Source: Streptomyces sp. NRRL F-2580 (lineage in GTDB: Bacteria; Actinomycetota; Actinomycetes; Streptomycetales; Streptomycetaceae). Taken from it: a stretch of 64,000 bases of DNA. The notes under the pieces were generated by a model. The model ran no database searches, was not told where the DNA came from, and saw only the letters and a program-made list of their open reading frames with translations. Positions within the stretch are counted from its first letter, which is position 1; each line of letters begins with the position of its first letter. Shown here one piece after another: positions 27,877 to 38,825 of the stretch. The translations under genes were made by a program, and so were the position numbers. Location: positions 310,001 through 374,000 of the forward strand of contig NZ_JOIR01000005.1 of NCBI RefSeq assembly GCF_000720115.1. Reading direction: 5' to 3'.

Positions 27877-28656
27877 ATGAATCAGGGCGTGGACCCCCAC
27901 ACCGCATCCGACGACAAGAGCGACCAGGACAAGAAGGGCCGCCGCTTCATGCTGAAGCTGTCGGGCGAGGCCTTCTCCGGTGGCGGAGGACTGGGCGTCG
28001 ATCCCGACGTCGTCCACGCCATCGCGCGTGAGATCGCCGCGGTGGTCCGCGACGGCGCGGAGATCGCCATCGTGATCGGCGGCGGCAACTTCTTCCGCGG
28101 CGCCGAACTCCAGCAGCGCGGCATGGACCGGGCACGGTCCGACTACATGGGCATGCTCGGCACCGTCATGAACTGCCTCGCGCTCCAGGACTTCCTGGAG
28201 AAGGAGGGCATCGACTCCCGCGTGCAGACCGCCATCACCATGGGCCAGGTCGCGGAGCCGTACATCCCGCTGCGTGCCGTGCGCCACCTGGAGAAGGGCC
28301 GCGTCGTCATCTTCGGCGCGGGCATGGGCATGCCGTACTTCTCCACCGACACCACGGCCGCCCAGCGTGCCCTGGAGATCGACGCCGAGGCCCTGCTCAT
28401 GGGCAAGAACGGCGTCGACGGGGTCTACGACTCCGACCCGAAGAAGAACCCGGACGCGGTCAAGTTCGACGCGCTGGAGTACAGCGAGGTCCTCTCCCGC
28501 GACCTCAAGGTCGCCGACGCCACCGCGATCACGCTCTGCCGCGACAACAAGCTGCCGATCCTCGTGTTCGAGCTGCTCGCCGAGGGCAATATCGCCCGCG
28601 CCGTCAAGGGTGAGAAGATCGGCACGCTCGTCAGCGACCAGGAAACCCGGGTCTGA
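27877..28656 (+). CDS. pyrH: uridylate kinase (UMP kinase)
   Basis: A 259-residue hexameric UMP kinase of the amino-acid-kinase fold that makes UDP from UMP. Diagnostic segments are [40 protein letters not shown] and the ATP-binding region [18 protein letters not shown]. The ATG at 27877 has GAGGAG 6 nt upstream. A 20-residue polar N-terminal extension precedes the core, common in Streptomyces. It is followed by frr and cdsA on the same strand. Confidence 0.96.
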   Translation: MNQGVDPHTASDDKSDQDKKGRRFMLKLSGEAFSGGGGLGVDPDVVHAIAREIAAVVRDGAEIAIVIGGGNFFRGAELQQRGMDRARSDYMGMLGTVMNCLALQDFLEKEGIDSRVQTAITMGQVAEPYIPLRAVRHLEKGRVVIFGAGMGMPYFSTDTTAAQRALEIDAEALLMGKNGVDGVYDSDPKKNPDAVKFDALEYSEVLSRDLKVADATAITLCRDNKLPILVFELLAEGNIARAVKGEKIGTLVSDQETRV

Positions 28657-28741
28657 GCGGTCCGCTGCCGGACCGAGCCCGGACCGGCCCCGCCGGCCCC
28701 GCCCGCCTGAACCATCCATTCAAGACATGCAGGAGCACGTG

Positions 28742-29299
28742 GTGACCGAAGAGATCCTCCTCGAGGCCGAGGAGAAGATGGAAAAGGCCGTCGTCGTCGC
28801 CAAGGAAGACTTCGCCGCGATTCGCACCGGCCGTGCGCACCCGGCGATGTTCAACAAGATCGTGGCGGACTACTACGGCGCCATCACGCCCATCAACCAG
28901 CTCGCCTCCTTCTCGGTGCCCGAGCCGCGCATGGCGATCGTGACCCCGTTCGACAAGAGCGCCCTGCGCAACATCGAGCAGGCCATCCGCGACTCCGACC
29001 TCGGTGTCAACCCGAGCAACGACGGCAGCATCATCCGGGTGACCTTCCCCGAGCTGACGCAGGACCGACGCAAGGAGTACATCAAGGTCGCCCGCACCAA
29101 GGCGGAGGACTCCAAGGTCTCCATCCGCGCCGTGCGCCGCAAGGCCAAGGACGCCCTCGACAAGCTCGTCAAGGACAAGGAAGCCGGCGAGGACGAGGTC
29201 CGTCGCGCGGAGAAGGAGCTCGACGACACCACCGCGAAGTACGTCGCGCAGGTGGACGACCTCCTCAAGCACAAGGAAGCCGAGCTCCTCGAAGTCTGA
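28742..29299 (+). CDS. frr: ribosome recycling factor
   Basis: A 185-residue RRF, exactly the family length. It begins [20 protein letters not shown] and carries the signature [20 protein letters not shown]. It splits post-termination ribosomes with EF-G. The start is the GTG at 28742, 6 nt after AGGAG (28731-28735); an ATG at 28727 would place that site inside the gene. It overlaps cdsA by 1 nt. Confidence 0.96.
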   Translation: MTEEILLEAEEKMEKAVVVAKEDFAAIRTGRAHPAMFNKIVADYYGAITPINQLASFSVPEPRMAIVTPFDKSALRNIEQAIRDSDLGVNPSNDGSIIRVTFPELTQDRRKEYIKVARTKAEDSKVSIRAVRRKAKDALDKLVKDKEAGEDEVRRAEKELDDTTAKYVAQVDDLLKHKEAELLEV

Positions 29300-30375
29300 T
29301 GAACGACACTTCCTGGCAGCCGGAGCCGGTTCCGGCGGGTCCCGCATACGATGCGCAGGTGGGCCCGCACACTCGGCCCATGCCCATCGTGCCCGATGCC
29401 GCCGGCCGTGACTTCGACGACCGGGAAGCACGCGATCGGGGGGCCGCCCTGGACGGCGGCCCCCTCTTCCGCGCCGATACGCCGCCGCAGGAGCCCATGC
29501 CCAGCCCCCCGCCTCCGCATGCCCCGCAGCCGCAGGACGCCTCGCCCCCGCCGCCGAAGAAGCGCGCGGGCCGGGATCTGCGCGCCGCCATAGGGGTCGG
29601 CGTCGGTCTCGGCGCGGTGATCTTCGCCTCGCTGCTGATCGTCAAGGCGGTCTTCGTCGGCGTCATCGTCGTCGCGGTCGTCGTGGGCCTGTGGGAGCTC
29701 ACCTCGCGGCTGCAGGAGAAGAAGGGCATCAAGGCCCCGCTGGTCCCGCTCGCGGTCGGCGGCGCGGCCATGGTCATCGCCGGGTACGTCCGGGGGGCCG
29801 AGGGCGCCTGGGTCGCCATGGCCCTGACCGTGCTGGCGGTCCTGGTGTGGCGGATGACCGAACCGCCCGAGGACTACCTCAAGGACGTCACGGCGGGCGC
29901 CTTCGCGGCGTTCTACGTGCCCTTCCTGGCCACCTTCGTCGCGATGCTGCTCACCGCCGACGACGGCCCCCAGCGCGTGATCACCTTCCTGCTCCTGACC
30001 GTGGTCAGCGACACCGGCGCCTACGCGGTCGGCTGGCGCTTCGGGAAGACCAAGCTCGCGCCGCGCATCAGCCCCGGAAAGACCCGCGAGGGACTGTTCG
30101 GCGCGGTGGCCTTCGCGATGGCGGCCGGCGCGCTGTGCATGGAGTTCCTGATCGACGGCGGTGTCTGGTGGCAGGGCCTCCTGCTCGGTCTGGCGGTCGC
30201 GGTCAGCGCCACCCTGGGCGACCTGGGCGAGTCCATGATCAAGCGGGACCTGGGCATCAAGGACATGGGCACCCTCCTTCCGGGCCACGGCGGGATCATG
30301 GACCGGCTCGATTCGCTGCTGCCGACCGCCCCGGTGGTGTGGCTGCTGCTGGCGGCCTTCGTGGGCACCGGCTGA
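29299..30375 (+). CDS. cdsA: phosphatidate cytidylyltransferase CdsA
   Basis: A 358-residue integral membrane enzyme that makes CDP-diacylglycerol from phosphatidic acid and CTP. A proline-rich cytoplasmic N-terminus of about 100 residues precedes roughly eight membrane helices. The CDS signature is in the C-terminal part: GDLGESMIKRDLGIKDMG and LLPGHGGIMDRLDS. The ATG overlaps the frr stop (TGATG). A terminator hairpin lies just after. Confidence 0.95.
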   Translation: MNDTSWQPEPVPAGPAYDAQVGPHTRPMPIVPDAAGRDFDDREARDRGAALDGGPLFRADTPPQEPMPSPPPPHAPQPQDASPPPPKKRAGRDLRAAIGVGVGLGAVIFASLLIVKAVFVGVIVVAVVVGLWELTSRLQEKKGIKAPLVPLAVGGAAMVIAGYVRGAEGAWVAMALTVLAVLVWRMTEPPEDYLKDVTAGAFAAFYVPFLATFVAMLLTADDGPQRVITFLLLTVVSDTGAYAVGWRFGKTKLAPRISPGKTREGLFGAVAFAMAAGALCMEFLIDGGVWWQGLLLGLAVAVSATLGDLGESMIKRDLGIKDMGTLLPGHGGIMDRLDSLLPTAPVVWLLLAAFVGTG

Positions 30376-30393
30376 CCCGTCCGGGTTATCCTG

Positions 30394-30425
30394 GAAAGCG
30401 CGCCACTCATACGTGGTGCGCTTTC
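30394..30425 (+). terminator. cdsA terminator
   Basis: Inverted repeat GAAAGCGC-G-CCAC (30394-30406) with GTGG-T-GCGCTTTC (30413-30425), 12 pairs plus a G-T wobble, ending in a T run. It lies 18 nt after the cdsA stop. Confidence 0.8.
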
Positions 30426-30542
30426 CCGTTTCTACGGGATGGACCCGTGAGCTCTCCGGGCACCGGGCGTGCCACCACGTCGACTCCGCTCCTGTGCGGA
30501 GATCGCCCGCCCAGGGTTCGTCAGATTTGAGGAGTACCACTC

Positions 30543-31658
30543 ATGGCCCCCCGTCCTGTCCCGGGTGAGCTCACTTTCGTCGCCCCCCGCGGGGCCAAGA
30601 AGCCGCCCCGGCACCTCGCCGACATGACCCCGGCCGAGCGCCGTGAGGCGGTCGCCGCGATCGGCGAGAAGCCGTTCCGGGCCAAGCAGCTCTCCCAGCA
30701 CTACTTCGCGCGCTACGCCCACGACCCGGCCGAGTGGACCGACATCCCGGCGGCCTCGCGGGAGAAGCTCCAGCAGGAGCTGCTGCCGGACCTGATGAAC
30801 GTCATCCGGCACATCTCGTGCGACGACGACACCACCCGCAAGACCCTGTGGAAGCTGCACGACGGCACGCTCGTCGAGTCCGTGCTGATGCGCTACCCCG
30901 ACCGCGTCACCATGTGCATCTCCTCGCAGGCCGGCTGCGGCATGAACTGCCCGTTCTGCGCCACCGGCCAGGCGGGCCTCGACCGCAACCTCTCCACCGC
31001 CGAGATCGTGCACCAGATCGTCGACGGCATGCGCGCGCTGCGCGACGGCGAGGTACCCGGCGGCCCGGCCCGGCTGTCGAACATCGTCTTCATGGGCATG
31101 GGCGAGCCGCTCGCCAACTACAACCGCGTGGTCGGCGCCATCCGCCGGCTCACCGACCCCGAGCCCGACGGCCTGGGCCTGTCGCAGCGGGGCATCACCG
31201 TCTCCACCGTCGGCCTGGTCCCGGCCATGCTGCGATTCGCCGACGAGGGCTTCAAGTGCCGCCTCGCCGTCTCGCTGCACGCGCCCGACGACGAGCTGCG
31301 CGACACGCTGGTCCCGGTGAACACCCGCTGGAACGTCCGCGAGGTGCTCGGCGCGGCCTGGGAGTACGCGGAGAAGTCCGGCCGCCGGATCTCCATCGAG
31401 TACGCCCTGATCCGCGACATCAACGACCAGGCCTGGCGCGGTGACCTGCTGGGCAAGCTGCTCAAGGGCAAGCGCGTCCACGTCAACCTGATCCCGCTGA
31501 ACCCCACGCCCGGCTCGAAGTGGACCGCCTCCCGGCCCGAGGACGAGAAGGCCTTCGTGGAGGCGATCGCCCGCCACGGCGTGCCCGTGACCGTACGGGA
31601 CACCCGCGGCCAGGAGATCGACGGCGCGTGCGGCCAGCTGGCGGCCTCGGAGCGCTAG
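30543..31658 (+). CDS. rlmN: dual-specificity 23S rRNA / tRNA adenine-C2 methyltransferase RlmN
   Basis: A 371-residue radical SAM enzyme that methylates A2503 of 23S rRNA and A37 of some tRNAs. The iron-sulfur motif CGMNCPFC (CxxxCxxC) lies in [18 protein letters not shown]. The SAM-binding segment reads [14 protein letters not shown]. The methyl-carrier Cys is expected in the C-terminal GACGQL segment. An RBS (GAGGAG) lies at about 30528-30533. It appears monocistronic, with hairpins on both sides. Confidence 0.96.
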   Translation: MAPRPVPGELTFVAPRGAKKPPRHLADMTPAERREAVAAIGEKPFRAKQLSQHYFARYAHDPAEWTDIPAASREKLQQELLPDLMNVIRHISCDDDTTRKTLWKLHDGTLVESVLMRYPDRVTMCISSQAGCGMNCPFCATGQAGLDRNLSTAEIVHQIVDGMRALRDGEVPGGPARLSNIVFMGMGEPLANYNRVVGAIRRLTDPEPDGLGLSQRGITVSTVGLVPAMLRFADEGFKCRLAVSLHAPDDELRDTLVPVNTRWNVREVLGAAWEYAEKSGRRISIEYALIRDINDQAWRGDLLGKLLKGKRVHVNLIPLNPTPGSKWTASRPEDEKAFVEAIARHGVPVTVRDTRGQEIDGACGQLAASER

Positions 31659-31679
31659 GTTCCGGTCAGCGGAGCCCTA

Positions 31680-31707
31680 TTCGGCCACGGGGTACCCTGT
31701 GGCCGAA
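31680..31707 (+). terminator. rlmN terminator
   Basis: A perfect 9-bp inverted repeat, TTCGGCCAC (31680-31688) and GTGGCCGAA (31699-31707), followed by an A/T-rich stretch, 21 nt after the rlmN stop. Confidence 0.8.
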
Positions 31708-31719
31708 CCAATTTCATAT

Positions 31720-31815
31720 TCCGACAGGGGAGCGCCACAGCGCTGAGAGTGCGGTATCCGTCATCCGCAGACCCTCTGAACCTCGCCCCGGTCATTCGGG
31801 GTAGGAAGTTCGGTC
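31720..31815 (+). promoter_or_regulatory. TPP riboswitch (THI element)
   Basis: The aptamer shows the conserved GCGCTGAGAGTGCGG helix and loop (CTGAGA at 31743-31748). It continues with ACCCTCTGAACCT and the closing GGGGTAGGAAG around 31797-31807. It precedes the thiamine transporter genes and should switch them off when thiamine pyrophosphate is plentiful. Exact ends were judged by eye. Confidence 0.93.
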
Positions 31816-31832
31816 ACCACTCAAGCTGTTGC

Positions 31833-31873
31833 GCCCTGCCCGGCGTCCGCTCCCACAGAGCGCCGGGCAGGGC
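31833..31873 (+). terminator. riboswitch expression-platform terminator
   Basis: A perfect 13-bp stem, GCCCTGCCCGGCG (31833-31845) and CGCCGGGCAGGGC (31861-31873), followed by CGCGTCTTCTCC. It lies 18 nt after the TPP aptamer and before thiB, so it is the likely ligand-controlled terminator. Confidence 0.8.
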
Positions 31874-31881
31874 CGCGTCTT

Positions 31882-31900
31882 CTCCTGGACATCCCAGGAG
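31882..31900 (+). promoter_or_regulatory. hairpin covering the thiB ribosome binding site
   Basis: CTCCTGG (31882-31888) can pair with CCAGGAG (31894-31900). The Shine-Dalgarno AGGAGG occupies 31896-31901, 9 nt before the GTG start, so this 7-bp stem would hide it. It may add a translational layer to the riboswitch. Confidence 0.5.
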
Positions 31901-31910
31901 GAATTCACCA

Positions 31911-32993
31911 GTGAGCACCACCAAGAAGATCGCGGGCGCCGCGCTCGCGGCCGCGCTGGGCGTCACCACGCTGAGCGCGTGCGGCGACGCCGGCGACGAG
32001 TCCGCGGGCACGACCGACAAGACCGTCACGCTCGTCTCCCACGACTCCTTCAACGTGACCGACACGGTCCTCAAGGAGTTCGAGCAGCAGAGCGGCTACA
32101 CCGTCAAGGTGCTGAAGTCCGGCGACGCCGGCGCCGCCCTGAACCAGGAGATCCTCACCAAGGGCTCCCCGCGCGGCGACGTGTTCTTCGGCGTGGACAA
32201 CACCCTGCTCTCGCGCGCCCTCGACAACGGCATCTTCACGGCGTACGAGGCCAAGGGCCTGGACACGGTCAAGCCCGAGTACGTGCTCGACAAGGAGCAC
32301 CGGGTCACCCCGATCGACTCCGGCGACATCTGCGTCAACTACGACAAGGCCTACTTCGCCGACAAGAAGATCGCCCCTCCGCAGACGCTGGACGACCTGG
32401 TCAAGCCCGAGTACAAGAACCTGCTGGTCACCGAGAACGCCGCGACCTCCTCGCCCGGTCTCGGCTTCCTGCTCGCCTCCGTCGGCAAGTACGGCGAGGA
32501 GGGCTGGAAGGACTACTGGAGCAAGCTCAAGGCCAACGGCGTCGAGGTCGTCGACGGCTGGGAGCAGGCCTACAACGAGCGGTTCTCCGGCTCCGCGGGC
32601 GGCAAGAAGGCCAAGGGCGACCGCCCGCTGGTCGTCTCCTACGCCTCCAGCCCGCCGGTCGAGGTGCTGTACGGCGAGCCGCAGCCGGCCGAGGCCCCGA
32701 CGGGCGTCGCCACCGGCACCTGCTTCCGCCAGGTCGAGTTCGCGGGCCTGCTCAAGGGAGCGAAGAACGAGGCGGGCGGCAAGGCCCTGCTGGACTTCCT
32801 GATCAGCAAGAAGTTCCAGGAGGACATGCCGCTCCAGATGTTCGTGAACCCGGTGACGAAGGACGCCTCCCTGCCGGAGCTGTTCACGAAGCACGGAGTG
32901 GTGGTCGAGAAGCCGGAGAACGTGGCCCCCGAGACCATCGCCAAGAACCGTGAGCAGTGGGTCAAGGCATGGACCTCGCTGGTCGTGAAGTAG
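31911..32993 (+). CDS. thiB: thiamine ABC transporter substrate-binding lipoprotein
   Basis: A 360-residue binding lipoprotein. The signal peptide ends in the lipobox TLSAC (Cys24). The mature part is a type 2 periplasmic-binding fold of the thiamine/iron family (SHDSFNVTDTVLKEFEQQSG, then GDAGAALNQEILTKG). It captures thiamine or its phosphates for the ThiP/ThiQ transporter. The start is a GTG at 31911 behind AGGAGG. Expression should be governed by the TPP riboswitch upstream. It overlaps thiP by 25 nt. Confidence 0.93.
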   Translation: MSTTKKIAGAALAAALGVTTLSACGDAGDESAGTTDKTVTLVSHDSFNVTDTVLKEFEQQSGYTVKVLKSGDAGAALNQEILTKGSPRGDVFFGVDNTLLSRALDNGIFTAYEAKGLDTVKPEYVLDKEHRVTPIDSGDICVNYDKAYFADKKIAPPQTLDDLVKPEYKNLLVTENAATSSPGLGFLLASVGKYGEEGWKDYWSKLKANGVEVVDGWEQAYNERFSGSAGGKKAKGDRPLVVSYASSPPVEVLYGEPQPAEAPTGVATGTCFRQVEFAGLLKGAKNEAGGKALLDFLISKKFQEDMPLQMFVNPVTKDASLPELFTKHGVVVEKPENVAPETIAKNREQWVKAWTSLVVK

Positions 32994-34704
32994 GCGGTAC
33001 CAAGGGGTCGGGCGCGGCGCCGGGAGGCGCCGCGCCGGGCCCCGGCCCCCGCGAGGGCGGCCGGGCGACCGCCGTACGGCTCGCCCTCATGGCCGTGCCC
33101 CTGGCCTTCTTCGGGCTGTTCTTCGCCTATCCCGTCGCCGCGATCGTCGGCCGCGGCCTCAAGACCGACGAGGGCTGGCAGTTCGGCCGGATCGGCGAGG
33201 TACTGAGCCGGCCCGACATCGCCGACGTGCTGTGGTTCACCACCTGGCAGGCGCTCGCCTCCACCGTGCTCACGCTGCTGATCGCCCTCCCCGGCGCGTA
33301 CGTCTTCGCGCGCTTCGAGTTCCCCGGCAAGCAGCTGCTGCGGGCCGTGGTGACCGTTCCCTTCGTGCTGCCGACCGTGGTCGTCGGCACCGCCTTCCTC
33401 GCACTGCTGGGGCGCGGCGGGCTGATGGACGAAACGATGGGGGTCCGGCTCGACACCACCGTCTGGGCGATCCTCCTCGCGCACGTCTTCTTCAACTACG
33501 CGGTCGTCGTCCGCACCGTCGGCGGGCTGTGGGCCCAGCTCGATCCGCGCCAGGAGGAGGCCGCCCGGGTGCTGGGCGCCGGCCGGTTCGCCGCCTGGCG
33601 GCGCGTGACCCTGCCCGCGCTGGCCCCGTCGGTGGCCGCGGCCTCGCTGATGGTCTTCCTGTTCACCTTCAGCTCCTTCGGCGTCGTGCTGATCCTGGGC
33701 GGGCCCGCGTACTCCACCCTGGAGGTGGAGGTCTACCGGCAGACCGCGCAGCTCCTGGACCTGCCGACGGCCGCCGTGCTGACGATGGTTCAGTTCGCCG
33801 CGATCGGCGGGATCCTCGCCGTGCACGCCCGGACCGTACGCCGGCGCGAGACCGCGCTGCGGCTGGTGGACCCGGGCCGGACCACGCACCGGCCGCGCGG
33901 CTGGGCGCAGCGCACGCTGCTGGGCGCGGTGCTGCTGACCGTGGCGCTGCTGATCGTGCTCCCGCTGGGCGTGCTGGTCGAGCGGTCCTTCGACACCCCC
34001 GGCGGATACGGCCTCGGCTTCTACCGCGCGCTCCAGGACGCGGGCGCCGGCGGCGGGACCTTCCTGGTGCCGCCGCTGGAGGCGATCTGGAACTCCCTGC
34101 GGTACGCGCTCGCCGCCACCGCGATCGCCCTGTTCATCGGGGGACTCGCGGCCGCCGCGCTGACCCGGCGCGCGGGCCGCTTCGTACGCGGCTTCGACGC
34201 GCTGCTGATGCTGCCCCTCGGGGTGTCCGCCGTGACGGTGGGCTTCGGATTCCTGATCACCCTGGACGAGCCGCCGCTGGACCTGCGGACCTCGTGGATC
34301 CTGGTGCCGCTGGCACAGGCGCTGGTGGGCGTGCCCTTCGTCGTACGGACCATGCTGCCGGTGCTGCGCGCGGTCGACGGGCGGCTGCGGGAGGCGGCCG
34401 CCGTGCTCGGCGCGTCGCCGCTGCGGGCCTGGCGGGAGGTGGACCTGCCGCTGGTGCGGCGGGCGCTGCTGATCGCGGCCGGCTTCGCCTTCGCCGTCTC
34501 GCTGGGCGAGTTCGGCGCGACCGTGTTCATCGCGCGGGCGGACCGGCCGACGCTGCCGGTGGCCGTGGCGCGGCTGCTGGGGCGGGCCGGCGAGATGAAC
34601 TACGGGCAGGCGATGGCCCTGAGCACGATCCTGATGCTGGTGTGCGCGGTGTCCCTGCTGGTGCTGGAGCGACTGCGACCCGACAAGACCTCCGGGGAGT
34701 TCTG

Positions 34705-34705
<1 letters not shown>
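32969..34705 (+). CDS. thiP: thiamine ABC transporter permease (two fused domains)
   Basis: A 578-residue permease with two tandem MetI-like domains, about twelve membrane helices. EAA loops appear in each half (EEAARVLGAGRFAAWRRVTL and REAAAVLGASPLRAWREVDL). The fused layout is characteristic of ThiP and related FbpB-type transporters. The ATG at 32969 lies inside the end of thiB; a GTG at 32957 is also possible. It overlaps thiQ by 1 nt (TGATG). Confidence 0.92.
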
Positions 34706-35726
<1,021 letters not shown>

Positions 35727-35730
<4 letters not shown>

Positions 35731-36977
35731 GGACGGATGCCGTCGCAGGCGATCGGCAGGTGGCGCGGGCCGCGCAGGACCGCGTTCTGACGGTAGGGCG
35801 GCGGGTCCTCCAGCAGTCGCGGGTTCTCCAGCCGGCGGGCCAGTTCGCTCAGCGCCAGCTGCGCCTCCTGCCGGGCCAGCGGCGCCCCGAAGCAGCTGTG
35901 GATGCCGCTGCCGAGGCCGAGGTGCTGGATGTCCTTGCGGTCGGGGTCGAAGCGGTCCGGGTTCTCGAACCGCTTCGGGTCACGGTTCCCGGCGGCCAGG
36001 ATCAGCCACAGGGAGGCGCCCTTGGGGATCGTGACGCCAGCGACCTCGATGTCGGAGAGGGTGGTGCGCTGGGGGAGCAGCTGCACGGGCGGCTCGTACC
36101 GCAGCAGCTCCTCGACGATGGGGACGGACAGACCGGGGTCCTCGCGGAGCCTCTTGAGGACGTCCGGGTGGCGCAGCAGGGTCAGCATCCCGTTGGTGAT
36201 CAGGTTGACCGTGGTCTCGTGGCCCGCGATCAGCAGCAACGCGGAGGTGCTGAGCGCCTCCATGGTGGTCATCGACCCGTCCGGGCCGTCGTCGGTCGCC
36301 AGCTGGGACAGCATGTCGGTGCCCGGGTTCTTGCGGCGTTCCTCGATCAACCCGGCCAGGTACATGCCCAGTTCCATGCGGGCGTCCATGGCACCCTTGC
36401 CGTGCTGGGTGGGGTCGGCGTCAGGGTCGGGGTCCAGGCTCGCGGCGAGGGTCTCCGCCCAGACGTGGAACTTCGGCTCGTCCTCGCGGGGCACGCCGAG
36501 CAGCCGGCAGATGACCGTGACCGGGAAGGGGTACGCGAACTGGTCCACCAGGTCGACCCGGTCCAGGTTGCCCGTCTCGGAGATCGAGTCGATGAGCCCG
36601 GTGACGAGGCCGCCGAGTTCGTCGCGCATGTCGTGCACCCGGCGGGGGGTGTGGGGCGGCCCGAACGGCCGGTTCGTCATCCGCCGCAGGCGGTCGTGGT
36701 CCGGCGGGTCGAGCTTGAGGAAGGACGGCGGCAGGGCCGTCCCGGTCCCTTCGTCCTCGGCCTGGCCCAGCGGGTCGTCCCCGGTGGACTTCAGGTTCCT
36801 GGCGTCGGAGCTGATCCGCGGGTCGTGCAGGAGGCTCTGGATCTCGTAGTACGTGCTGACCACGTACGGGCCGTCCCCGTCGTGGGACACCGGGGTCCTG
36901 CGGAGCTCCTCGTACAGCGGATACGGATTCGCGCGGTTCGCGTAGTCGATGATCTCCCGCAGGAGGGCTTGTGTCAT
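35727..36977 (-). CDS. cytochrome P450
   Basis: A 416-residue soluble bacterial P450. The I-helix motif is LLIAGHETTVN, the K-helix ExxR is in VEELLRYEPPV, and the haem ligand is the Cys in LGLGSGIHSCFGAPLARQEA. The Phe at the start of the usual FGxGxHxCxG motif is replaced by Leu here. It is the last gene of a minus-strand operon after its own ferredoxin and ferredoxin reductase, a self-contained electron chain. The layout resembles CYP147-type operons; that family assignment is from memory and uncertain. The substrate is unknown. Confidence 0.93.
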
Positions 36978-37028
36978 GACGGGTCCTCGTGATCCTCGGG
37001 GGAGGGCGCGATGCGGTCTCGGACGCGG

Positions 37029-38435
37029 TCAGGGGCGCCCGGGGACGAAGGTCATCTTCCGGTCGGCCGGCGAGTAGCCGCTGAGGGTGATGGTCGGCCC
37101 GTGCGTCGGCACCGAGGGGTCCGGGAAGTCCGCCGGTACCGGCTTGTGCCCCTCAGGCCTGCGGTCCACCGTGGAGAACTCCGGGGGGAACGGGGCGTTG
37201 GTCTCGATCTGGTGCTCGTAGAAGGGGAGCCACCGGCAGTTGTCGAAGGTCACGGCGGCGATCACGCGCCCCTGGTACCCGTACACGGCCGCGAACCGGC
37301 GCTCCGCGAGCGAGCCCTGCGTGACGAGGAGCTCGGTCCCCATCGGCGGTACCCCGACCGACTTGATGTTCACCCCGAACTGCGAGGACCAGAACGCCGG
37401 GACCCACAGGTGGGGGCGGCGGTCCGCGCTCTCGCTGAGCATGTTGTGCGCGGCGGTGTCGGCCTGCGCGACGGCATTGCCCCAGTGCTCCAGGGAGAGG
37501 AACTGGTAACCGAACAGGGCGTGCGGGGACCGCGCCACGTCACCGGCCACGTAGATGTCATCGGTCACTATGCCGCGGATGTCGAAGGCCCGGCAGCCCG
37601 CGTCACAGGCGATGCCGCGGGGGCCGGCGCCCAGCCCGGACCCGGCGAGCCACTCGGTGTTGCGCTGCGCGCCGAGCCCGACGACCACCACGTCGGCCTC
37701 GACGGTGGACCCGTCGGAGAAGTGGGCGGCGCGGACCCGTCCGGAGGGGTCGCCCTCCAGCCCGGTCACCATGACCCCGGTGCGCAGGTCCACCCCGTTC
37801 TCGCGGTGCATCTCGGCCGCGATCTCGCCGATCACCCCGCCGAGCGCGCCGACCAGCGGCGCCGCGCCCCGCTCGGCGACGGTGACGTCCAGGCCGCGTT
37901 CCCGGCAGGCGGAGGCGATTTCGGACCCGGTGAACCCGGCTCCGATGACGAGCACCCGGCGGGGGCCGGCGGCGAGGGCCTGTTGCAGTGCTTCGCCGTC
38001 GTCGCGGGTGCGCAGGACGAAGACTCCCTTGAGGGCGCCCTCCTCCGGATTGGGCCAGGGCCGCGCCCGGACTCCGGTGGCGATCAGCAGCCGGTCGTAC
38101 TCGACCTGGTCGCCGTTGCCGAGCCGGACCCGGCGGGCGGCCATGTCCAGTCCCGTGGCGGGGACCCCGAGGCGCCAATCGGCGTCGATTGCACGGCGGC
38201 GGGGGAGCGCCGTGTGGTCGGCCACCGCGTTGCCCAGCAGGACCTGCTTGGACAGCGGGGGCCTGTCGTAGGGCTCGTACGGTTCGTCGCCGATCATCGT
38301 GAGCGAGCCGGCGAAGCCCTTCTCGCGCATGGTCTCGGCGGCCCGCAGGCCGGCCAGCGAAGCGCCGACGACGACGATGCGGCCCTCGCGCTTGAGCCGC
38401 TCCAGGGCTCCGTCGCGTGTTCCTTCACCGGTCAC
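37029..38435 (-). CDS. NAD(P)H ferredoxin reductase (putidaredoxin-reductase type)
   Basis: A 468-residue FAD protein. The FAD motif is RIVVVGASLAGLRAAETM, the NAD(P)H motif is VLVIGAGFTGSEIASACRER, and the second FAD motif is DIYVAGDVARSPH. The C-terminal third is an extended reductase domain. It passes electrons from NAD(P)H to the ferredoxin encoded just upstream, which then feeds the P450 downstream. The GTG start overlaps the ferredoxin stop by 3 nt, and the P450 follows after 51 nt. Confidence 0.92.
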   Translation of the reverse strand: MTGEGTRDGALERLKREGRIVVVGASLAGLRAAETMREKGFAGSLTMIGDEPYEPYDRPPLSKQVLLGNAVADHTALPRRRAIDADWRLGVPATGLDMAARRVRLGNGDQVEYDRLLIATGVRARPWPNPEEGALKGVFVLRTRDDGEALQQALAAGPRRVLVIGAGFTGSEIASACRERGLDVTVAERGAAPLVGALGGVIGEIAAEMHRENGVDLRTGVMVTGLEGDPSGRVRAAHFSDGSTVEADVVVVGLGAQRNTEWLAGSGLGAGPRGIACDAGCRAFDIRGIVTDDIYVAGDVARSPHALFGYQFLSLEHWGNAVAQADTAAHNMLSESADRRPHLWVPAFWSSQFGVNIKSVGVPPMGTELLVTQGSLAERRFAAVYGYQGRVIAAVTFDNCRWLPFYEHQIETNAPFPPEFSTVDRRPEGHKPVPADFPDPSVPTHGPTITLSGYSPADRKMTFVPGRP

Positions 38436-38695
38436 CGCGCGCCTCCGGAACGAGAGCCGGCTCCGGCCACGGCATCGGGGGCCGGCACGTTCGCCATGTC
38501 CTCGTCGGTCAGTTCCAGGAGGATCGCACCGACCGGACAGGCGGCCACGGCGCGTTCGATGTTCTCGCGCTGCTCGGCGGCCGCCTCCGGGTTGTAGAGC
38601 AGCGACTCGTCGCCGTGCATGGCGAACACGTCGGGAGCGAGGAACGCGCACTGGGCGTATCCCTGGCATCGGTTGAGGTCGACGACAAGCCTCAT
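38432..38695 (-). CDS. [3Fe-4S] ferredoxin
   Basis: An 87-residue ferredoxin. The cluster ligands are Cys10 and Cys16 in RCQGYAQCAFLAP and the Cys of AACPVGAI. The motif CxxYxxC has Tyr at the position that is Cys in [4Fe-4S] proteins, so a [3Fe-4S] cluster is expected. The C-terminus is Ala/Gly-rich. It is the first gene of the P450 operon and starts with ATG behind AAAGG. Confidence 0.93.
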   Translation of the reverse strand: MRLVVDLNRCQGYAQCAFLAPDVFAMHGDESLLYNPEAAAEQRENIERAVAACPVGAILLELTDEDMANVPAPDAVAGAGSRSGGAR

Positions 38696-38825
38696 GACGG
38701 TTCTGCCTTTCCCTCGGCTGGGTACCCCGTCACCCCCGAAATCCCCGGATCCGCCCTTTCACCCCAGCATGCACGGGGGACCCGCAGGCCGCCTGCCGGA
38801 GTACACATCCCCAGGTCAGCGGGTG

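Noticed and set aside
38696..38825. Regulatory or coding element between the ferredoxin and membrane protein genes
   Set aside because: I see only the ferredoxin ribosome site and GC-rich filler, with no clear palindrome or frame.
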